Source: Palleronia marisminoris
GTDB taxonomy: Bacteria > Pseudomonadota > Alphaproteobacteria > Rhodobacterales > Rhodobacteraceae
DNA: 64,000 nt
Direction: 5' to 3'
Assembly (NCBI RefSeq): GCF_900172315.1
Contig: NZ_FWFV01000002.1
Coordinates: 248,001 to 312,000 of the forward strand
Position numbers and translations under genes: made by a program. Below, piece by piece: positions 59,649-64,000 of this stretch. Below the pieces are notes generated by a model. The model saw nothing but the letters and a program-made list of their open reading frames with translations. It was not told where the DNA came from and searched no databases. Each line of letters begins with the position of its first letter. The stretch's first letter is position 1.

Positions 59649-60944
59649 ATGAACGCGCCTCACCGCGACGAAGGCTTCTTCACCAAGAGCCTCAGCGAAA
59701 TCGACCCCGAACTGAGCCAGGCAATGGGCCAGGAGCTTGGTCGGCAGCGCGACGAGATCGAGCTGATTGCGTCCGAGAACATCGTCAGCCGCGCCGTGAT
59801 GGAGGCGCAGGGCTCGGTCCTGACCAACAAGTACGCCGAGGGGTATCCCGGCAAGCGCTACTATGGCGGCTGCCAGTTCGTCGACATCGCCGAGAATCTC
59901 GCCATCGATCGCGCCAAGCAGCTCTTCGGCTGCGACTTCGCGAACGTGCAGCCGAACTCGGGCAGTCAGGCCAACCAGGGCGTCTTCACCGCGCTGATCA
60001 AGCCCGGCGACACGATCCTGGGGATGAGCCTCGACGCGGGCGGGCACCTGACCCACGGCGCCAAGCCGAACCAGTCGGGCAAGTGGTTCAACGCCATCCA
60101 GTACGGCGTCAAGAAGCAGGACCTGCTGCCCGACTACGACCAGGTCGAGGCGCTCGCGAAAGAGCACCAACCGAAGCTGATCATCGCCGGCGGCTCAGCC
60201 ATTCCGCGCGTGATCGACTTCGCCCGGATGCGCGAGATTGCGGATGCGGTCGGCGCCTACCTTCTGGTGGACATGGCCCATTTCGCGGGCCTCGTTGCGG
60301 CCGGAGAGTATCCGTCGCCCTTCCCGCACGCGCATGTGGTGACGACGACGACTCACAAGACCCTGCGCGGACCGCGGGGCGGCATGATCCTGACCAATGA
60401 CGAGGCGATCGCCAAGAAGGTGAACTCGGCGATCTTCCCCGGCATCCAGGGCGGGCCGCTGATGCATGTGATCGCCGCCAAGGCCGTCGCCTTCAAGGAG
60501 GCGCTCGAGCCCGGCTTCAGGACCTATCAGCAGCAGGTGATCCAGAACGCCAAGGCACTGGCGGACCAGTTGATGAAGGGCGGGTTGGATATCGTGACCA
60601 ACGGGACCGACGGCCATCTTCTGCTGGTCGACCTGCGGCCGAAGGGCGTGAAGGGCAACGTGACGGAAACCGCGCTCGGCCGGGCGCACATCACCTGCAA
60701 CAAGAACGGCATTCCCTTCGACGACGAGAAGCCCACGGTCACCAGCGGCATCCGCCTCGGCAGTCCCGCCGGAACGACGCGCGGCTTCGGCGAACCCGAG
60801 TTCCGCCAGATCGGCGACTGGATCGTGCGCGTGGTGGACGGCCTTGCCGCGAACGGAGCCGATAGCAACGACGAGGTCGAAGCCGCCGTGCGCGGCGAAG
60901 TGGCAGATCTTTGCGCCCGTTTCCCGATCTACCCGCAGCTGTGA
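59649..60944 (+). CDS. glyA: Serine hydroxymethyltransferase
   Basis: This PLP enzyme interconverts serine and glycine with tetrahydrofolate. The 431 residues include [22 protein letters not shown] (about 62-74), [24 protein letters not shown] and the Schiff-base lysine K237 in [25 protein letters not shown] precedes the ATG. The following esterase starts 28 bases later. Confidence 0.98.
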   Translation: MNAPHRDEGFFTKSLSEIDPELSQAMGQELGRQRDEIELIASENIVSRAVMEAQGSVLTNKYAEGYPGKRYYGGCQFVDIAENLAIDRAKQLFGCDFANVQPNSGSQANQGVFTALIKPGDTILGMSLDAGGHLTHGAKPNQSGKWFNAIQYGVKKQDLLPDYDQVEALAKEHQPKLIIAGGSAIPRVIDFARMREIADAVGAYLLVDMAHFAGLVAAGEYPSPFPHAHVVTTTTHKTLRGPRGGMILTNDEAIAKKVNSAIFPGIQGGPLMHVIAAKAVAFKEALEPGFRTYQQQVIQNAKALADQLMKGGLDIVTNGTDGHLLLVDLRPKGVKGNVTETALGRAHITCNKNGIPFDDEKPTVTSGIRLGSPAGTTRGFGEPEFRQIGDWIVRVVDGLAANGADSNDEVEAAVRGEVADLCARFPIYPQL

Positions 60945-60972
60945 GCGCGGCGCAGTCAACGGTGGGGCGGCC

Positions 60973-61731
60973 ATGAAGCTTGAAACCACCATCTCGGGTC
61001 CCGAAGGCGCGCCCGCCCTTCTGATCGCGCACGGGCTCTTCGGGTCCGCGCGCAACTGGGGCGTGATCCAGAAGCGGCTGTCGGACAGCTTCCGGGTCAC
61101 CGCCGTGGACATGCGGAACCACGGCGATTCGGGCTGGTCCGACGATCACTCCTACGAGGCACTCGCGGGGGATTTGGCCGAGACGCTTTCCGGTCCCAGT
61201 CACGTAATGGGTCATTCGATGGGGGGGAAGGCCGCGATGGCCCTCGCCCTCCGTCACCCCGACCTGGTCGACCGCCTGATCGTCGCTGACATCGCGCCCG
61301 TGGCCTACACCCACACGCAGGCGCACCTGGTCGAGGCGATGAAGTCCCTCGACCTCGACGCAATCAACACCCGACGCGACGCCGACGAGATGCTGGCCGA
61401 ACATGTCGAGACGAAGGGCGTCCGCGCCTTCCTGCTGCAAAGCCTCGACGTGCAGAACCGGCGGTGGCAGCTCAACCTGGACGTTCTGGAGCGCGAGATG
61501 CCGGGGATCGTGGGATGGCCGGGCCTGTCGGGGAGTTTCCCCGGCCCCGCCCTGTTCCTGAGCGGCGCCGACAGCGACTACGTGACCCCCGACAGTCGCC
61601 CCGCGATCCGTGACCTGTTCCCCAAGGCGCGGTTCGCGTCGATCCCCGATGCGGGGCACTGGCTGCACGCCGAAAAGCCGCGCGAGACCGAGGCCGCGAT
61701 CCGCGCCTTCCTCGACAGGGGCGCCGACTAG
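60973..61731 (+). CDS. Alpha/beta-hydrolase (YbfF-like esterase)
   Basis: The 252-residue alpha/beta hydrolase has oxyanion HGLFGSARNWG (about 20-30), nucleophile S82 in GHSMGG, acid candidate D200/D202 in SGADSDYVTPD and catalytic H229 in DAGHWLHAEKP. This matches YbfF-type acyl-thio or ester hydrolases. It is probably co-transcribed with glyA. The ATG at 60973 gives the family N-terminus; upstream codons overlap glyA. Confidence 0.9.
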   Translation: MKLETTISGPEGAPALLIAHGLFGSARNWGVIQKRLSDSFRVTAVDMRNHGDSGWSDDHSYEALAGDLAETLSGPSHVMGHSMGGKAAMALALRHPDLVDRLIVADIAPVAYTHTQAHLVEAMKSLDLDAINTRRDADEMLAEHVETKGVRAFLLQSLDVQNRRWQLNLDVLEREMPGIVGWPGLSGSFPGPALFLSGADSDYVTPDSRPAIRDLFPKARFASIPDAGHWLHAEKPRETEAAIRAFLDRGAD

Positions 61732-61806
61732 CGCAATTCCCCTCATGCATGGAACGTTTGCGGGGCACTATGACTTGACTCCCCGAACACAATCAGGAGA
61801 GCGACC

Positions 61807-61944
61807 ATGCGTATCTATCTGACTGCCTTCGTGGCCCTTCTCGGGCTTGCCGCTTGCGAAACCGTCGGTGGCTTCGGTCAGGACGTCGAAAATACCGGCG
61901 AATTCGTCCAAGGCTCGGCACAGGAAGTCCAGAACGACCTTTAA
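61807..61944 (+). CDS. Entericidin-like small lipoprotein
   Basis: The 45-residue product has signal peptide and lipobox LAAC (about 15-18), and the mature chain ETVGGFGQDVENTGEFVQG matches entericidin A/B (EcnAB) form: short, Gly/Asp-rich amphipathic helix. AGGAGAGCGACC precedes the ATG. Entericidins are a toxin/antidote-like pair in enterics, but single copies such as this are common in alphaproteobacteria and may have structural roles. Confidence 0.85.
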   Translation: MRIYLTAFVALLGLAACETVGGFGQDVENTGEFVQGSAQEVQNDL

Positions 61945-62108
61945 GCGACCCCGCCGCGGGGAAAAACGGGCTGCGTCGGAAGGCGCGGCCCTATTCCTTG
62001 TGAACCCTACGCGCTGAAACACCGCGTGATGAGCCGCCGCGGAACATAGAGCCATCCGGCGGCGCTGTTGGGTCAGAACCCCGTCACACTTCTGGAGGAT
62101 ATCGTCAG

Positions 62109-62351
62109 ATGTTCCGTTTGCTGACCTCGAAACCGGCCTTGATCCTGGGCGGCATCCTTTTCGCCCGTTGGCTGACGCGCACCGACCATCGCCGCGTCGC
62201 CTATGCCCAGGGCGAAGGCGGAACCGAAACCGACCCCGCTCAATTCCGCAGCGCCGGCCCCAATTCCATGCGCGACCGCCAGGACCGGTGGGACCGGGTG
62301 GATGAGGCTGGCGACGAGAGCTTCCCGGCCAGCGATCCGCCGGCTTACTGA
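62109..62351 (+). CDS. Small protein with C-terminal DESFPASDPPAY motif
   Basis: The 80-residue protein has a hydrophobic N-terminal segment (about 4-21, LLTSKPALILGGILFARWL), then polar residues to a RWDRVDEAGDESFPASDPPAY C-terminus (split). The DESFPASDPP tail recurs in short alphaproteobacterial proteins, of unknown role. GGAGG precedes the ATG. Confidence 0.82.
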   Translation: MFRLLTSKPALILGGILFARWLTRTDHRRVAYAQGEGGTETDPAQFRSAGPNSMRDRQDRWDRVDEAGDESFPASDPPAY

Positions 62352-62366
62352 CTTCGGAGCGAGATC

Positions 62367-62393
62367 AAGGCGCGCTGGTCCACAGCGCGCCTT
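62367..62393. terminator. Hairpin between 62351 and lepA
   Basis: AAGGCGCGCTG pairs with CAGCGCGCCTT (11 bp) around a 5-base loop. No long T-run, so a moderate terminator for both convergent genes. Confidence 0.55.
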
Positions 62394-62419
62394 ACGGCTT
62401 CGACAAGAACTGCTGTCCG

Positions 62420-64000
62420 TCAGCCGTCCATCTTCAGCGCGTTGATGAAGGCTTCCTGCGGAATTTCTACCTTGCCGAACTGCCGCATCTTCTTCTTGCC
62501 GGCCTTCTGCTTGTCCAGCAGCTTCCGCTTTCGGGTGGCGTCGCCGCCGTAGCACTTTGCCGTCACATCCTTGCGCATCGCCGAGAGCGTCTCGCGCGCG
62601 ATCACGCGGCCGCCGATGGCCGCCTGGATCGGAATCTTGAACATGTGGCGCGGGATCAGCTCTTTCAGCTTCTCGCACATCGCCCGGCCCCGCCCCTCGG
62701 CTCGGTCGCGGTGGACCATCATCGACAGCGCGTCGACCGGCTCGTCGTTGACCAGCACCTGCATCTTCACGAGCGCATCCTCGCGGTACCCGATCATCTG
62801 ATAATCGAAGCTGGCATAACCCTTCGAGATGGATTTCAGCCTGTCGTAGAAATCGAAGACGACCTCGTTCAGCGGCAGGTCGTAGACCACCATCGCGCGC
62901 GTGCCGGCATAGGTGAGGTCCAGCTGGATGCCCCGCCGCTCCTGGCAAAGCTTCAGCACATCGCCCAGATAGTCGTCCGGCACCAGAATGGTCGCCTTGA
63001 TGCGCGGCTCTTCGATATGCTCCACATGGGTCATGTCGGGCATGTCGGCCGGGTTGTGCAGGTCCAGCCGCGTGCCGTCGCGCATGTGGACGTGGTAGAT
63101 CACCGACGGCGCGGTGGTGATGAGGTCGATGTCGTACTCGCGCTCGAGCCGATCGCGGATCACCTCGAGGTGCAGCAGGCCCAGGAACCCGCAGCGGAAG
63201 CCGAAGCCGAGCGCGGCCGACGTTTCCATCTCGTAGGTGAAGGAGGCGTCGTTCAGCGCGAGCTTTTCGATGGCGTCGCGCATGTCGTCGAAATCGTTGG
63301 TGTCGACGGGGAAGAGGCCGCAGAAGACCACGGGGACGGACGGCTTGAAGCCCGGCAGCGGCGCGGCAGTTTGGCGCTTTTCGTGGGTGATCGTGTCGCC
63401 GACGCGGGTGTCGCGGACCTGCTTGATCGAGGCGTTGAGGTAGCCGATCTCGCCCGGGCCCAGCTCGTCCACGGCAGTCATCGCGGGACGGTAGATGCCC
63501 ACGTCGTCGACGTCGTAGGTGCCGCCCGTCTTCATCATTCGGATCCGGTCGCCCTTCTTCAGGACGCCGTCGATGATGCGGACGATGACGATAACGCCGA
63601 GGTACTGATCGTATTTCGAATCGACCAGCATCGCCTTGAGCGGCGCGTTGCGGTCGCCCTCCTTCGGCGCGGGCAGGCGCTGGACGATGGCTTCCAGCAC
63701 GTCGGGAATGCCGAGGCCGGTCTTGGCCGAGATCTGCACGGCGTCATGCGCCTCGATCCCGATCACGTCCTCGATCTGGGTCTTCACCCGTTCCACGTCG
63801 GCGGCGGGCAGGTCGACCTTGTTCAGGACCGGGACGATCTCGTGATCGGCCTCGATCGCGGTGTAGACGTTGGCCAGCGTCTGCGCCTCGACCCCTTGCG
63901 AGGCATCGACGACCAGCAGGGACCCTTCGACCGCCTGCATCGAGCGGCTGACCTCGTAGGCGAAGTCGACGTGGCCCGGGGTGTCGATGAGGTTCAGGAT
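62420..64000 (-). CDS. lepA: Elongation factor 4 / LepA, C-terminal part (partial)
   Basis: The gene is cut by the right edge; its 5' end lies beyond the window. The visible 526 codons begin in the GTPase domain with [10 protein letters not shown] (G3), LNKVDLP (G4) and SAKTGLG (G5). Then come the EF-G-like domains II and III and the LepA-specific C-terminal domain ending [15 protein letters not shown]4 binds the ribosome and promotes back-translocation or biogenesis. Convergent to the small gene at 62109. Confidence 0.96.
   Translation of the reverse strand: MLNLIDTPGHVDFAYEVSRSMQAVEGSLLVVDASQGVEAQTLANVYTAIEADHEIVPVLNKVDLPAADVERVKTQIEDVIGIEAHDAVQISAKTGLGIPDVLEAIVQRLPAPKEGDRNAPLKAMLVDSKYDQYLGVIVIVRIIDGVLKKGDRIRMMKTGGTYDVDDVGIYRPAMTAVDELGPGEIGYLNASIKQVRDTRVGDTITHEKRQTAAPLPGFKPSVPVVFCGLFPVDTNDFDDMRDAIEKLALNDASFTYEMETSAALGFGFRCGFLGLLHLEVIRDRLEREYDIDLITTAPSVIYHVHMRDGTRLDLHNPADMPDMTHVEHIEEPRIKATILVPDDYLGDVLKLCQERRGIQLDLTYAGTRAMVVYDLPLNEVVFDFYDRLKSISKGYASFDYQMIGYREDALVKMQVLVNDEPVDALSMMVHRDRAEGRGRAMCEKLKELIPRHMFKIPIQAAIGGRVIARETLSAMRKDVTAKCYGGDATRKRKLLDKQKAGKKKMRQFGKVEIPQEAFINALKMDG

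Overview
The window is chromosomal DNA of a high-GC alphaproteobacterium, most likely a member of the Rhodobacteraceae (Roseobacter group). Four things point there: the split ATP synthase operons (F0 as I-B-E-F'-F, with a b' subunit; F1 as H-A-G-D-C), a mipZ division-site gene, a FYDLN-type TIGR02300 protein, and the order ffh / rpsP / rimM / trmD / rplS / rpmE. Both ends cut genes: the 3' end of sucA at the left and the 5' part of lepA (minus strand) at the right.

Layout. 1-4333: the 2-oxoglutarate dehydrogenase operon (sucA, sucB with two lipoyl domains, a small lipoprotein, a small unknown, a MAPEG protein, lpdA). 4365-6355: a GntR regulator, a YgjP-type metallopeptidase, the acidic FYDLN protein and tRNA-Ala(GGC). 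6356-15756: an accessory stretch of stress and regulator genes (ArsR-SRPBCC, cupin, GyrI-like, GST, VOC, MarR, phospholipase D, AI-2E-type exporter, CaCA-type exchanger) with gene-poor gaps, one very small basic protein and an apparent remnant of an ATPase gene. 15817-22461 (minus): a carbohydrate cluster in which a DeoR regulator leads an ABC importer, L-ribulose-5-P 4-epimerase and ribulokinase. 22742-28714: pxpB-pxpC-pxpA (5-oxoprolinase) followed by a TAXI-type TRAP transporter. 28711-32062: PfkB kinase, nth, an Ada-like methyltransferase and an OmpA lipoprotein.

32206-34815 (minus) holds the F0 genes. 34998-37537 holds an ArsR, a LysR and small envelope proteins. 37681-43312 is a dense translation and secretion cluster (ffh, two GNATs, chorismate mutase, rpsP, rimM, a DUF1328 micro-protein, trmD, rplS, rpmE), followed by mipZ. 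44512-49450 (minus) holds the F1 genes. 49615-53736 holds a methyltransferase, gloB and clpA. 53807-57121 (minus) encodes a MotA/TolQ-like channel and a MotB-like protein with a coiled coil of about 500 residues. The rest is gamma-glutamylcyclotransferase, DUF2125, NAD kinase, glyA, an esterase, two tiny envelope proteins and lepA.

The most unusual item is the stator-like pair at 53807-57121. Also of note are three convergent gene pairs whose stop codons share one CTAG, a hairpin that buries the ribosome binding site of the DUF1328 gene, candidate operators for the MarR and DeoR regulators, and several genes below 60 codons. No CRISPR array, insertion sequence, prophage or rRNA operon is visible.
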